Shown: positions 28,540-38,023 of the stretch, one piece after another | Numbering within the stretch: position 1 is the first letter of the stretch | How the letters are laid out: each line of letters starts with the position of its first letter | From: Pseudodesulfovibrio sp. | GTDB lineage: Bacteria > Desulfobacterota > Desulfovibrionia > Desulfovibrionales > Desulfovibrionaceae | Reading direction: 5' to 3' | Assembly: GCA_016342345.1 (NCBI GenBank) | Contig: JAEINO010000001.1 | Coordinates: forward strand, 1 to 64,000 | DNA: 64,000 nt | Notes under the pieces: model-generated | What the model saw: the letters and a program-made list of their open reading frames with translations, nothing else | The model's database searches: none | Told to the model about the DNA's origin: nothing | Made by a program: the position numbers and the translations under genes

Positions 28540-30222
28540 ATGAGCAACGAATCAGATAAGATTATCTACTCGATGTACAAAGTGACCAAGCGTCACGGTC
28601 AGCGGGAAGTCCTGAAAGATATTTCTCTTTCCTATTTTTACGGGGCCAAGATTGGCGTTCTTGGTCTTAATGGTTCAGGCAAAAGCTCGCTCTTGAAGAT
28701 CCTGGCTGGTGTGGACAAGAACTTCGAAGGTGAAATACAGGTTCAGGACGGCTTTACCATTGGCTATCTGGAACAGGAACCTTTGTTGAATGATGAACGC
28801 ACTGTCCGTGAAGTTGTTGAAGAAGGTGTGAGCGAAATCATGAAGATTATTCGCGATTACAACGGAATCAACGAAAAGTTCGCCGAGCCCATGGAGCCTG
28901 ACGAAATGGACGCCTTGATCGAGCGTCAGGGGAAAGTGCAGGAACTCATGGATTCCAAGGGGGCATGGGATATTGATTCAAAGCTTGAGATGGCAATGGA
29001 ATCCCTGCGTTGCCCTCCAGCTGATACTTCTGTTTCCGTTATTTCTGGTGGAGAAAGGCGTCGTGTGGCTCTATGCCGTTTGCTGCTTCAGTCTCCTGAC
29101 ATTCTGTTGCTTGACGAGCCCACCAACCATCTTGATGCTGATTCGGTAGCCTGGCTTGAACGATTTCTTTCCGGTTTCCCTGGTACTGTCATTGCCGTAA
29201 CTCATGATCGATATTTTCTCGACAATGTGGCGGGCTGGATTCTGGAACTGGACCGTGGCCGTGGTATTCCCTGGAAAGGAAACTACTCCTGCTGGTTGGA
29301 ACAAAAGCAAAATCGTCTTTCTCAGGAAGGCAAAGCTGAAGCTGAACGTCAGAAGACTCTACAGCGTGAATTGGAATGGATTCGCATGTCGCCCAAAGGG
29401 CGTAGAGCCAAGGGCAAAGCGCGAATCAACGCCTATGAATCCATGGTCAGTCATGAAAGTGAGCGTTTGGCGGATGATCTGCAAATTTACATTCCGCCGG
29501 GACCTCATCTTGGCAAGCAGGTCATCATCGCTGAAGGCGTGTCAAAATCCATGGGTGACAAGTTGCTTATGGAAAACATGAGTTTCATCCTGCCTCCCAA
29601 TGCCATTGTCGGTATCATCGGTCCCAACGGAGCTGGTAAATCCACACTCTGCAAGATGATTGTCGGTGAGGAGAAGCCTGATTCCGGTGAAATGATTGTC
29701 GGAAAGACGGTCGAACTTGCCTACGCAGACCAGAATCGCAATTCTCTGGTGCCGGGCAAGACCGTGTACGAGATCATCAGTGGTGGAGACGAGTTCATCA
29801 AACTTGGTGAACGCGAAATCAACGCCCGTGCCTACTGTTCCCGTTTCAATTTTGCAGGGCAGGATCAACAGAAGCCGGTTGAAGTTCTTTCTGGTGGCGA
29901 GCGAAATCGTGTACACATGGCGCAGATGCTGAAATCCGGTGCCAACGTTTTGCTTCTTGATGAACCTACCAATGATCTGGATGTGAACACCATGCGTGCC
30001 CTCGAAGATGGTTTGGACAACTTCGCAGGATGCGTACTCGTCATCAGCCATGATCGTTGGTTCCTCGATAGAATCGCTACCCATATAATCGCCTTTGAAG
30101 GTGATTCAAAAGTCGTGTTTATCGAAGGCAACTACAGCTATTATGACAAAGATAGAAAAAGTCGTCTTGGTGCGGATGCGGATCAACCCCATCGTATCAA
30201 GTTCCGCAAATTGACCCGTTAA
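28540..30222 (+). CDS. ettA: ABC-F family ATPase (EttA-like energy-dependent translational throttle)
   Basis: Two NBDs without TM: GLNGSGKSSLLKILAG, VISGGERRRVALCRLLL, GPNGAGKSTLCKMIVG, VLSGGERNRVHMAQML; EttA-like length and linker. Confidence 0.9.
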   Translation: MSNESDKIIYSMYKVTKRHGQREVLKDISLSYFYGAKIGVLGLNGSGKSSLLKILAGVDKNFEGEIQVQDGFTIGYLEQEPLLNDERTVREVVEEGVSEIMKIIRDYNGINEKFAEPMEPDEMDALIERQGKVQELMDSKGAWDIDSKLEMAMESLRCPPADTSVSVISGGERRRVALCRLLLQSPDILLLDEPTNHLDADSVAWLERFLSGFPGTVIAVTHDRYFLDNVAGWILELDRGRGIPWKGNYSCWLEQKQNRLSQEGKAEAERQKTLQRELEWIRMSPKGRRAKGKARINAYESMVSHESERLADDLQIYIPPGPHLGKQVIIAEGVSKSMGDKLLMENMSFILPPNAIVGIIGPNGAGKSTLCKMIVGEEKPDSGEMIVGKTVELAYADQNRNSLVPGKTVYEIISGGDEFIKLGEREINARAYCSRFNFAGQDQQKPVEVLSGGERNRVHMAQMLKSGANVLLLDEPTNDLDVNTMRALEDGLDNFAGCVLVISHDRWFLDRIATHIIAFEGDSKVVFIEGNYSYYDKDRKSRLGADADQPHRIKFRKLTR

Positions 30223-30239
30223 CGAGCTTGATTTTAATA

Positions 30240-30277
30240 AAAAAGGCCTTCCTTCTGTATTGAAGGAAGGCCTTTTT
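30240..30277. terminator. Strong bidirectional terminator between ettA and the EAL/GGDEF gene
   Basis: AAAAAGGCCTTCCTTC-TGTATT-GAAGGAAGGCCTTTTT (16-bp perfect stem). Confidence 0.88.
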
Positions 30278-30293
30278 CATGCGGTTTGAATGG

Positions 30294-32510
30294 CTATTTT
30301 TGCCCCAAGGGAAGCCTGCGATCAACTGCGACAGAATTGCCGGGTATGGATTTTGCGAATTTCTTGATATGAGCGGCTCTTTCCCCAATTTCCACAAGGG
30401 AACAGTATCCGTTTATTTCAATGACACCCAGTGAAATGGAAACCAACGAAAAATCACGCTCCTTTCCGTCTCGGCCTTTTGCCTTGATCCAACCTCGATC
30501 CTGATCTTCTGCGCAATAACAATTTTTCACCAGTCGACCGAAACAACGGGTGACGGATGTGCAGATTCGGTCAATGGATTCATGGTTTGTGATGAGTACA
30601 AAATCGTCGCCACCGATGTGGCAGAGATTTGCATCTTGTGGAGCATGTTTTTTGGTTGCCCAAGTCAATATATCTGCTGCCAGCTTGATGACCCTGTCGC
30701 CATTCTTGAATCCGTATGTGTCGTTGTATACCTTGAAGTGATCAAGATCGCCGTAGATGATGCTGAACTTTCTATTTTGAGCAATCCGATTTTCAACCTC
30801 CTGCTCAAGGGCGACATTCCCCGGTAGGCCGGTAAGCGGATTGGTGCCTTTGGCCATTTCCACCTGGATTTTGGCAAGGGTGCTGAGGATGTTCTGTACT
30901 GTTACAATCCCGTAGAGTTTGCCTTTGCGAGTTATGATGAGATCATCGTAAGCTTTCAGCGGTTCACGTTTCATGGCCTGACGAGCTGCCTGTTCAACAG
31001 GTATACCAATATCGACTATCAGCGGACTTGAGTCCATGACCGTGTCGATGGATCGTTTGTGGTAGAGAGCTATGCCGTATTGTGAAGAGAGTTGTCGGTT
31101 GAGGTGATATTCCATGACCAGTCCCTTTGGCATGGCGTTTTCTACAACAACTATGCTGGAAAGTTTGCTGTTTTCATTGAAAAAATCCTGTGCCATGGAA
31201 ACAAGAGTTTTCGAGACAACAGCGTGGGGTGGCTGAGCGATCTTTCCGATGGGAAGTGAGCAGGTAATACTCTGATTGGCGATGTCGCCAACAGATTGAA
31301 GACTGATGCATTCGTTTGTCAAATCAGGCTTCGGGGTGGCCGGCTTGGCTATGAAATATCCCTGTCCGTAATGAACTCCGATATTCTTCAGGCAGATTGC
31401 CTGCGCTTTGGTTTCAATGCCTTCGGCGATAATCTGTGAACCAATTTTGTCGGCAAAGGTTACAGTTGTTTCAACGAGTGCCCGTTTGACAGGGTCTTTG
31501 TGAACATCATCAATGAGTAATTTGTCGAGTTTTATGTATTCCGGTTGGAGTTCGGCGATCATTGTTAATCCGGCATATCCGGCTCCTGCATCATCAACGG
31601 CAATTTGGAACCCCTGACTGCGATAATGGTCAAGCGTTCGATAGAACAGGTCGAATTCCTGTACGCTGTGTCGTTCAGTGATTTCAAAAACAATGTTTTT
31701 GGGAGACAGTCCTGCCTCCTGCATCAGTTCGAGTGTTTTTCCCGGAGTGAAATGCGGGTCAGCCATGGTTTTCGGATGGATATTGAGAAAAAGTTTCTGA
31801 CCTTTCTGGAGTGTTCCGATATTTTTTATTGCGACCTCTCGACAGAGTTTTTCCAGAGCAAACAGACGACCAAGTTGTTCAGCTGTTTCAAACAGGAAAA
31901 TCGGATGTCTGAAAGAGGATTCTTTAGGGCCACGAGCAAGGGATTCCCAGCCCAGTATGGAACCGGTTTTAAAGTCCATGATTGGCTGGTAGTGAGCGTT
32001 TACCAACCCCTGGGAAAGGATGGAGTTAAAATGGCCTGCAATGGAAAGTTCTTTCATGTTCAGCTGTGTGCGTGTTTTGCGACGTGCTTCTATTAAGGCA
32101 TGGTGAAAATGAATGTTGTTCATGTTGTTTGGTCCACTTTCCACCTTGGCGTAGCCCATTCCGAGTTCTATACCCATACCTGTCTGGCGTAACATGGTTC
32201 GTTTCAAGTCCAATTGTGCCTGGAGTTTGTACTCATATGCAATATCCGCAGGTGCACTTCTTTGCTGGACAAGAAAGGCCGACTCGCCGCGATTAATGGC
32301 AAAGAATTGTATATGCTGGCTGTCGTTGTTTTTATGAGCTGTGTCAGCCAGTGTTGCTTTGAGTTCCTTTTCGAGCAGATTGATGAAATCCTGACCATAC
32401 ATTTCCTTGAGTATTGAGTAATCCCTGATTGTGATGAGTATCAAAATGTTTGGAATAGCTAGGTTGAGCCGTGCGTCATTCGAGACGTGTATTGGTAATT
32501 CCATGTGCAT
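30294..32510 (-). CDS. EAL-CBS-GGDEF domain protein (c-di-GMP signalling); preferred start MHMELPIHVS…
   Basis: EAL: ILGWESLARGP, VFEITERHSVQEFD, AVDDAGAGYAGL, IIAEGIET; CBS-like middle (YDDLIITRKGKLYGIVTVQNILS); GGDEF-like FSIIYGDLDHFKVYNDTYGFKNGDRVIK…HIGGDDFVLIT. Confidence 0.85.
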   Translation of the reverse strand: MHMELPIHVSNDARLNLAIPNILILITIRDYSILKEMYGQDFINLLEKELKATLADTAHKNNDSQHIQFFAINRGESAFLVQQRSAPADIAYEYKLQAQLDLKRTMLRQTGMGIELGMGYAKVESGPNNMNNIHFHHALIEARRKTRTQLNMKELSIAGHFNSILSQGLVNAHYQPIMDFKTGSILGWESLARGPKESSFRHPIFLFETAEQLGRLFALEKLCREVAIKNIGTLQKGQKLFLNIHPKTMADPHFTPGKTLELMQEAGLSPKNIVFEITERHSVQEFDLFYRTLDHYRSQGFQIAVDDAGAGYAGLTMIAELQPEYIKLDKLLIDDVHKDPVKRALVETTVTFADKIGSQIIAEGIETKAQAICLKNIGVHYGQGYFIAKPATPKPDLTNECISLQSVGDIANQSITCSLPIGKIAQPPHAVVSKTLVSMAQDFFNENSKLSSIVVVENAMPKGLVMEYHLNRQLSSQYGIALYHKRSIDTVMDSSPLIVDIGIPVEQAARQAMKREPLKAYDDLIITRKGKLYGIVTVQNILSTLAKIQVEMAKGTNPLTGLPGNVALEQEVENRIAQNRKFSIIYGDLDHFKVYNDTYGFKNGDRVIKLAADILTWATKKHAPQDANLCHIGGDDFVLITNHESIDRICTSVTRCFGRLVKNCYCAEDQDRGWIKAKGRDGKERDFSLVSISLGVIEINGYCSLVEIGERAAHIKKFAKSIPGNSVAVDRRLPLGQK

Positions 32511-32717
32511 GGTACTCTCTTGATCTTTTTGTGTTTTTGGCGCCAATAAAACGAGAAAATCTGAAGTTGTCATTGTGACAAATCTTAAACCGTAATGTTT
32601 GGAATTGGTTGTCGATAGCAGCTTCCGAGTCCCTGACTGTCGCCAAGAGTTTACACGGATCATAAGAGTGATTGTTACAATGTGATGGCGATTTGAAGGT
32701 GTTTTGGTTTCATGAAT

Positions 32718-32753
32718 GAAAAAAGCGGCAACCATTGAAATGGTCACCGCTTT
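32718..32753 (-). terminator. Intrinsic terminator downstream of the fused acc gene (minus strand)
   Basis: AAAGCGGCAACCATT-GAA-ATGGTCACCGCTTT; minus-strand T-run. Confidence 0.75.
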
Positions 32754-32777
32754 AGGTGTGAATTGTACGATTACTGA

Positions 32778-35024
32778 CTATCGATAGTAGAGGTTTCGTC
32801 CACCAATGGTCAAAAATGCCTGGTGCAGGTTCTTGCGAATGTCCTTGCGGCTCCAGACACCTTGAATATGGCCTCTGGACAGGGCCTTGTAACAATTGTG
32901 ATAGTTGGGCGGGATTTCTATCCCGGTGGTCTCCTTGATGACGCCTGGGCCCGCAAACCCGAGTCTGGATGAGCGTACCGCGTATTGATAGGGCGAACAA
33001 CCCAGGAATGACGCTACGGGGCCAGCATATGAATTGGTGTCGTACAGGACAATGTAAAGGCCACCTTCTTCGATATATTTGCGAACGGCCATGGTGCAGC
33101 GAGGCATCTGAATGAGACCGTTGACGCCTTCCTGAATGCGAATTCCAGCTGTGCCATGGACATAGGCGAGGAATGGTTGGTGTTTAGTCTGGGCAAGCTC
33201 AAGGGCTCGAATGAATTTTTCGCCTTCAGCAGCTCCGACGGAGCCACCACGGAAGTTGGCTACAAGTGTTGCGCAGGTAAGTCGAATACCTTCAAGGCTG
33301 GCATTGAATGTCATGCAACTGCTTTGCAAACCGGTTTTTTCCTTGGCGATATTGAGACGTTTTTCAAAATTGGGAAATCCTGTGGGATTGCCAGAAGCTA
33401 TGTCTCGATTGAACTCGCGGATGGAATCCTTGTCGAATATGTTGTGGTGATACCACTGGTATTCCATGGGGAAGTTGTATCCGCAGTGCGGGCAGACTCC
33501 AGCAAAATCGGTGAACAGGTCGCGAGCCCAGATGTCCAGACATCCGCGTTTCTCCGCATGGGGACATGTGAGTTCACGATCTTGCATAGCCTGGGGACTG
33601 ATATAGCCTGTGTCGCTTTCAATTGTAACTCGAGCTGGCATTGACTTGGAAAGGCCGGTCAATTCCATTTCCTTCTGACGATCATTGTTGGATTGAATGC
33701 CAACTTTTTTGAGAATGTTGCAGGCCAAAGTGTTGATTTTGGCAGTAACCACATGGATGTCATCAGTGGCTTCTTCAATGACGCGGCTGATGCGTTGCTT
33801 GAAGGGTTTGATAAGGCCGTACTGAATGGCGGATGTGGTGGACGATACAATCCCTGTGCGGGTTGCATTGAGTTTTTCCAGAAGTGAACGATTATCCTGA
33901 TAAGCCTGTTGAGCCAGCTTGCGGTATTTCTTGTAACGTCTGGCGACAATACGTTCGCGGGCTTTTTCATTAAGCGTCCAGCGAACAATGATGTTGGTAT
34001 TTTTGCGGAAAAGGCGCATGGCCACAGCCCTGAACAGACGCATGCCTCGTACATTCAATGTTACTTCGTCGGTAGCACGGATGACCTGCTCTCGGACCTG
34101 TTTGTAGAAATCGAAATGATCAGCACGAACACCAAGAAGTGGCTCTTCGATAATTTCGTCAATATAGCCGTTCTTCAGGTTGTCCTGGGCTGTGATCTGC
34201 TGTGAGATTGCACAGGATTCGATGAGTTCGACTGGAGCACGTTCTGACCCGCGTATGCGACCTTCAATGGCTGCCGCTCCTTCCGGCGAGATAACGGAGT
34301 AGTAGCCATGGGAGAGCATAAGCCGCTTGTCAGCCATACCGATGGCCTCGGCTCCGCCGGAGCCGCCTTCGGAAAAGATGGCAATGATCGGAACGGGTAA
34401 GCCTGCCATTTCATAAATATTTTCGGCAATTTGCTGGGCAGCCCCAGGATAATCTTCGACGGGATAAGAGCCGGGCGTATTCACATAGGCATGGATGGGA
34501 ATTTGTTCCCTGGCCGCAACCTTCATGTATTTGAGTGCCTTGCTGTTGCCCCATGGCTTGATGGAACCACCATTGCGGAATTCCTGACCATGTCCTTTTT
34601 CCTGACCGACAACCATTACCGGCTGGTTGATGACCTTTTTGCCCTTGTGGCGGGTGATGTAGGCCCTGGCGATGAGCATGCCTGGATCAATGGAGTGTGC
34701 GTCCATCCCGCCAATTTCTGTGTAGTTGTCATAGACATTTTCCAGGATATCTTTGAGGCAGGCTCGTTGCGGGTGGCGAACGATACGCACCTTGTCCATG
34801 GCTGTTAGTTGAGTATCAATGGCCGATTCAGCTGTTGTGAGTCGGTTGTCCAAGGCCTCAACGGCATGGGCAGTCTGATTTTCTGATCTGTCTTTGTTGT
34901 TTTCAAGGAACTCATTTATTTCCTTGGAAAAAGCATCCAATTCAGGCCGTATGTGGCTACCGAGGATGTCACGGGTGTAATTTACCCGTTCCATAAGTTC
35001 TTGTAATTTTTTTTCTATATTCAT
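32778..35024 (-). CDS. accDA: Fused acetyl-CoA carboxylase carboxyltransferase, AccA-like N-terminus and AccD-like C-terminus
   Basis: N-half: INQPVMVVGQEKGHGQEFRNGGSIKPWGNSKALKYM, PIHAYVNTPGSYPVEDYPGAAQQIAENIYEMAGLPVPIIAIFSEGGSGGAEAIGMAD (alpha-like). C-half: TCPHAEKRGC…CPHCGYNFPMEYQWYHHNIFDKDSIREFN, GSVGAAEGEKFIRALELA (beta-like). Confidence 0.85.
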   Translation of the reverse strand: MNIEKKLQELMERVNYTRDILGSHIRPELDAFSKEINEFLENNKDRSENQTAHAVEALDNRLTTAESAIDTQLTAMDKVRIVRHPQRACLKDILENVYDNYTEIGGMDAHSIDPGMLIARAYITRHKGKKVINQPVMVVGQEKGHGQEFRNGGSIKPWGNSKALKYMKVAAREQIPIHAYVNTPGSYPVEDYPGAAQQIAENIYEMAGLPVPIIAIFSEGGSGGAEAIGMADKRLMLSHGYYSVISPEGAAAIEGRIRGSERAPVELIESCAISQQITAQDNLKNGYIDEIIEEPLLGVRADHFDFYKQVREQVIRATDEVTLNVRGMRLFRAVAMRLFRKNTNIIVRWTLNEKARERIVARRYKKYRKLAQQAYQDNRSLLEKLNATRTGIVSSTTSAIQYGLIKPFKQRISRVIEEATDDIHVVTAKINTLACNILKKVGIQSNNDRQKEMELTGLSKSMPARVTIESDTGYISPQAMQDRELTCPHAEKRGCLDIWARDLFTDFAGVCPHCGYNFPMEYQWYHHNIFDKDSIREFNRDIASGNPTGFPNFEKRLNIAKEKTGLQSSCMTFNASLEGIRLTCATLVANFRGGSVGAAEGEKFIRALELAQTKHQPFLAYVHGTAGIRIQEGVNGLIQMPRCTMAVRKYIEEGGLYIVLYDTNSYAGPVASFLGCSPYQYAVRSSRLGFAGPGVIKETTGIEIPPNYHNCYKALSRGHIQGVWSRKDIRKNLHQAFLTIGGRNLYYR

Positions 35025-35034
35025 GGCGTACTTG

Positions 35035-36453
35035 TTAAAATTCGAGCAGGTTTTCAGTCTTTTCGACAAGGAAAGGGAGGTTGGACTTCATGCCCGATCC
35101 ACTGGAATCGGAACCGGTAAGCTTGAGTGTATTCAAAAACTCAATGCCGCGTTTCTTGGCTTCTTCCAGATCCTTGCCCCATATGATGGCCAGAGCCAAG
35201 TTGGGATCGTACTCGGTCGGGATCTGGTAGGGACGATCAAGAGGAACATGGGTATGGATGTTCAACCAGTCGCATTCTGACCAGTTTAGTCTATTGATCT
35301 TGCCGACCCATGGAGTGAATCCGTTAATCGTATCTTCGGCTATCAGGCGGTATTCGATGCCTACGCCGTCAAAAGTGACGTCAGACTGAGTGTAGCCAAG
35401 GTCTTCCCCCAGGCCGATACGAATTTGTTCGCGAACCAGATTGACGTTCTTGTCACCTTTGACTGAAGCGATGCAGGCAGAAACACCATTTTCCACCTGT
35501 ATGCGGGTGTTGACTTCCATGAGGAACGGCTTTCCATCGGGAGTGACAATCCATTCCCAAGTGCCAACGTTGTCGTATTTGATCTCGCGGGCAATGGAGA
35601 GAGAGTATTCGGTAATGTCATTCAATACCTTTTGTCCGTCAAACCCGTAAGACAATTCCGTTGGGCAAAATCCGGGAGCAACCTCAATGCGTTTCTGGAG
35701 GCCAGGACTCTGGACCGAGCAGTTTCGTGTGCCAAAGTGAACCGGGTTGGTACCGGACCGATCAGATGCTATTTGCACTTCAAGGTGATTGAAATTAAAT
35801 ACTCGTTGTTCAATGAGCACACCTTCATCGTTGAAGGTACGCAAGGAATAGTTGCGGATGCGGCGATAGGTTTGCCTGAATCTGGCCATATCTTCGACTT
35901 CGTCAATTCCCATTCCGCCGCCGCCTGCAGAAGCCTTGACCAGGACTACCGGGCGATTCACACCCATCTTGACCTGAAATTCAAATAGGCTTTCGGCAAT
36001 GGTTTCGGCTTCAAGCTCGTCATAGATGGCTCTGTCCGAACCGGGAATGGTCGGAATTTCGAGTTTGCGGGCGAGTCTTTTGGTGTTGATCTTGTCTCCA
36101 AGATCACGAATGACTTTCCACGAAGGGCCTATGAAGGTCATCGGGCGATCTCGTTCCGTGACGCGTCTGGCAAATCGGTAGTTTTCCGAGAAAAAACCGT
36201 AACCGGGATGAACGGCGGTTGCTCCAGATTCATCTGCTACTGAAAGGATATCACCGGCGTCCAGATAATTGTGGATGCGGTACAGCGACTGGTCGCCGCC
36301 GAGCTTCCTGGCAACATCCACATGACCGGATTGATCATCTTCCTTAGTATATACCGCGACAAAGGGAAGGCCCAATTCTGTGCAAGCCTGCATAATCCTT
36401 ACGGCTATCTCGCCTCTGTTCGCTATCAGTATTTTGTTTCCGTTAATGCTCAC
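35035..36453 (-). CDS. accC: Biotin carboxylase-like protein (ACC subunit)
   Basis: KILIANRGEIAVRIMQACTELG; AVHPGYGFFSENYRFA; VLVKASAGGGGMGI; MEVNTRIQVENGVSA. Confidence 0.88.
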   Translation of the reverse strand: MSINGNKILIANRGEIAVRIMQACTELGLPFVAVYTKEDDQSGHVDVARKLGGDQSLYRIHNYLDAGDILSVADESGATAVHPGYGFFSENYRFARRVTERDRPMTFIGPSWKVIRDLGDKINTKRLARKLEIPTIPGSDRAIYDELEAETIAESLFEFQVKMGVNRPVVLVKASAGGGGMGIDEVEDMARFRQTYRRIRNYSLRTFNDEGVLIEQRVFNFNHLEVQIASDRSGTNPVHFGTRNCSVQSPGLQKRIEVAPGFCPTELSYGFDGQKVLNDITEYSLSIAREIKYDNVGTWEWIVTPDGKPFLMEVNTRIQVENGVSACIASVKGDKNVNLVREQIRIGLGEDLGYTQSDVTFDGVGIEYRLIAEDTINGFTPWVGKINRLNWSECDWLNIHTHVPLDRPYQIPTEYDPNLALAIIWGKDLEEAKKRGIEFLNTLKLTGSDSSGSGMKSNLPFLVEKTENLLEF

Positions 36454-36568
36454 GGTGTATCATTATCTCCTGAAAAAACTTTTTGAAGGTGCTTTAAATA
36501 GCTGTTCTTTTGGGTTCTTGCAAATCCTTTGATATTAAGTTTTTTTTAATAATCTCATAATGTTGTAA

Positions 36569-36584
36569 TAAAACACGTGTTTTA
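36569..36584. promoter_or_regulatory. Perfect palindrome, candidate operator between divergent accC and oxidoreductase genes
   Basis: TAAAACACGTGTTTTA, 16-bp perfect inverted repeat in an AT-rich 250-bp divergent intergenic region. Confidence 0.4.
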
Positions 36585-36702
36585 ATTTTTTGGCATGGAT
36601 TTTTTACAAAAAAATGGTTAGACAGGCTGTTGTTTAGCTCTAAAATTAGTATATTTATCATTATTGGCAATTATTAATATGATTGTAGGGGGATGAACTT
36701 GT

Positions 36703-37965
36703 ATGGATTACGTAATTGTTGGAAATGGTGTGTCGGCCATAGGGGCGATTGAGGGAATTCGGCTGCATGACAAGGCAGGAAAAATCATGGTTATCAGTGA
36801 CGAAGAAGTGCCGACGTATGGTCGTCCGCTGATATCTTACTATCTTTCAGATAAAATCAAATTTGAAACGCTGCCATATCGACCTGAAGAATTTTATAAG
36901 AAGAACAATGTCGAAATGAAACTTGGGTCTCGAGTTCTGTCCGTTGATGCCAAGCACAAACAGTTGGTGCTGGACAATGGTGAAACCATGTCATTTGGCA
37001 AGCTTTTGCTTGCAACAGGCGGAACTCCGGTTAAGCCTGATTTGCTTGGCATAGAAGGGCCAGGAATCTATAATTTTACCACAGTTGCCCATGCCGAAGC
37101 ACTCAGAGAGCTTGTCGATAAGGTCAGGAAGGTAGTTGTCATCGGCGCAGGTCTCATCGCGCTCAAGGCAGCCGAAGGATTTGCGGAAAAGGGTGTCGAC
37201 GTCACCATCGTGGTACGTTCTCGTATCATGCGGACGTATTTTGATGAAACTGCAGGCCGACTGATTGTTGAACATCTCGAAAAGAATGGTATAACATTCA
37301 TGCAGGGAACCGGTACCAAGGAGATCGTTCGATATAGCGATGGTTCAATCAAAGGTGTCGAGACTAATAAAGGTTTTGTCGAGGCCGATGTTGTTATTGT
37401 GGCCGCTGGCGTTCGTCCGAATATGGGATTGGCAGCTCGGGCTGGATTGACGACTCAACAGGGTATTCGTGTCGATGATTACATGACTACAAGCGATTGT
37501 CATATCTTTGCTGCTGGGGATGTGGCCGAAGCCAAGGACTTTCTGACTGGTGAATATACTGTACGTCCTATCTGGCCCAATGCCTATACTCAGGGACGTT
37601 ATGCCGGTTTGAACATGGCTGGAGCAGACAAGCCATACACCGGTGGAATGGCAATGAATTCTATAACCTATTATGGATTGCCAACAATTTCAGTGGGCGA
37701 AACCAATCCTGCTGAAGAAAATGGATATGAAGTTACTGTCTATCTGAATGAGGAAAAGAGCATATACCGCAAGCTCATCTTCAAGGGCGACATTCTGGCT
37801 GGTTGCATTTTGATCGGTGAAATCGATGGGGCTGGCTTTTATACCAGTTTTATCAAGAATGGTTTCAAGCTGGATGATGAGGCAAAAAAACAGTTGGTGG
37901 AAGGTAATCCATCTCCTGCATTGTGGCCTGATACATTTATTGAAGCAATGCACAATAATCCTTAA
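36703..37965 (+). CDS. FAD/NAD(P)-dependent oxidoreductase (NADH:rubredoxin/nitrite-reductase-like)
   Basis: MDYVIVGNGVSAIGAIEGIRLHD; GRPLISYYLSDK; VVVIGAGLIALKAAEGFAEKGVDV; HIFAAGDVAEAKDFLTGEY. Confidence 0.87.
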   Translation: MDYVIVGNGVSAIGAIEGIRLHDKAGKIMVISDEEVPTYGRPLISYYLSDKIKFETLPYRPEEFYKKNNVEMKLGSRVLSVDAKHKQLVLDNGETMSFGKLLLATGGTPVKPDLLGIEGPGIYNFTTVAHAEALRELVDKVRKVVVIGAGLIALKAAEGFAEKGVDVTIVVRSRIMRTYFDETAGRLIVEHLEKNGITFMQGTGTKEIVRYSDGSIKGVETNKGFVEADVVIVAAGVRPNMGLAARAGLTTQQGIRVDDYMTTSDCHIFAAGDVAEAKDFLTGEYTVRPIWPNAYTQGRYAGLNMAGADKPYTGGMAMNSITYYGLPTISVGETNPAEENGYEVTVYLNEEKSIYRKLIFKGDILAGCILIGEIDGAGFYTSFIKNGFKLDDEAKKQLVEGNPSPALWPDTFIEAMHNNP

Positions 37966-37995
37966 GCCGAATTTGATCATGTGTTGATGAAAAGT

Positions 37996-38019
37996 GGGGC
38001 CGCACCAATGTGCAGCCCC
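37996..38019. terminator. Hairpin between convergent oxidoreductase and cyclase genes
   Basis: GGGGCCGCAC-CAAT-GTGCAGCCCC; flanking T-run weak. Confidence 0.45.
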
Positions 38020-38023
38020 GTTC

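Noticed and set aside
32511-32747. N-terminal extension of the EAL-CBS-GGDEF ORF
   Set aside because: The extended start lies inside the acc terminator hairpin and the extension has no domain-like sequence; start moved to 32510.
36541-36702. Sigma-54 promoter TTGGCATGGATTTTTTAC upstream of the oxidoreductase
   Set aside because: The -24-like TTGGCAT is present but the -12 GC dinucleotide is missing.
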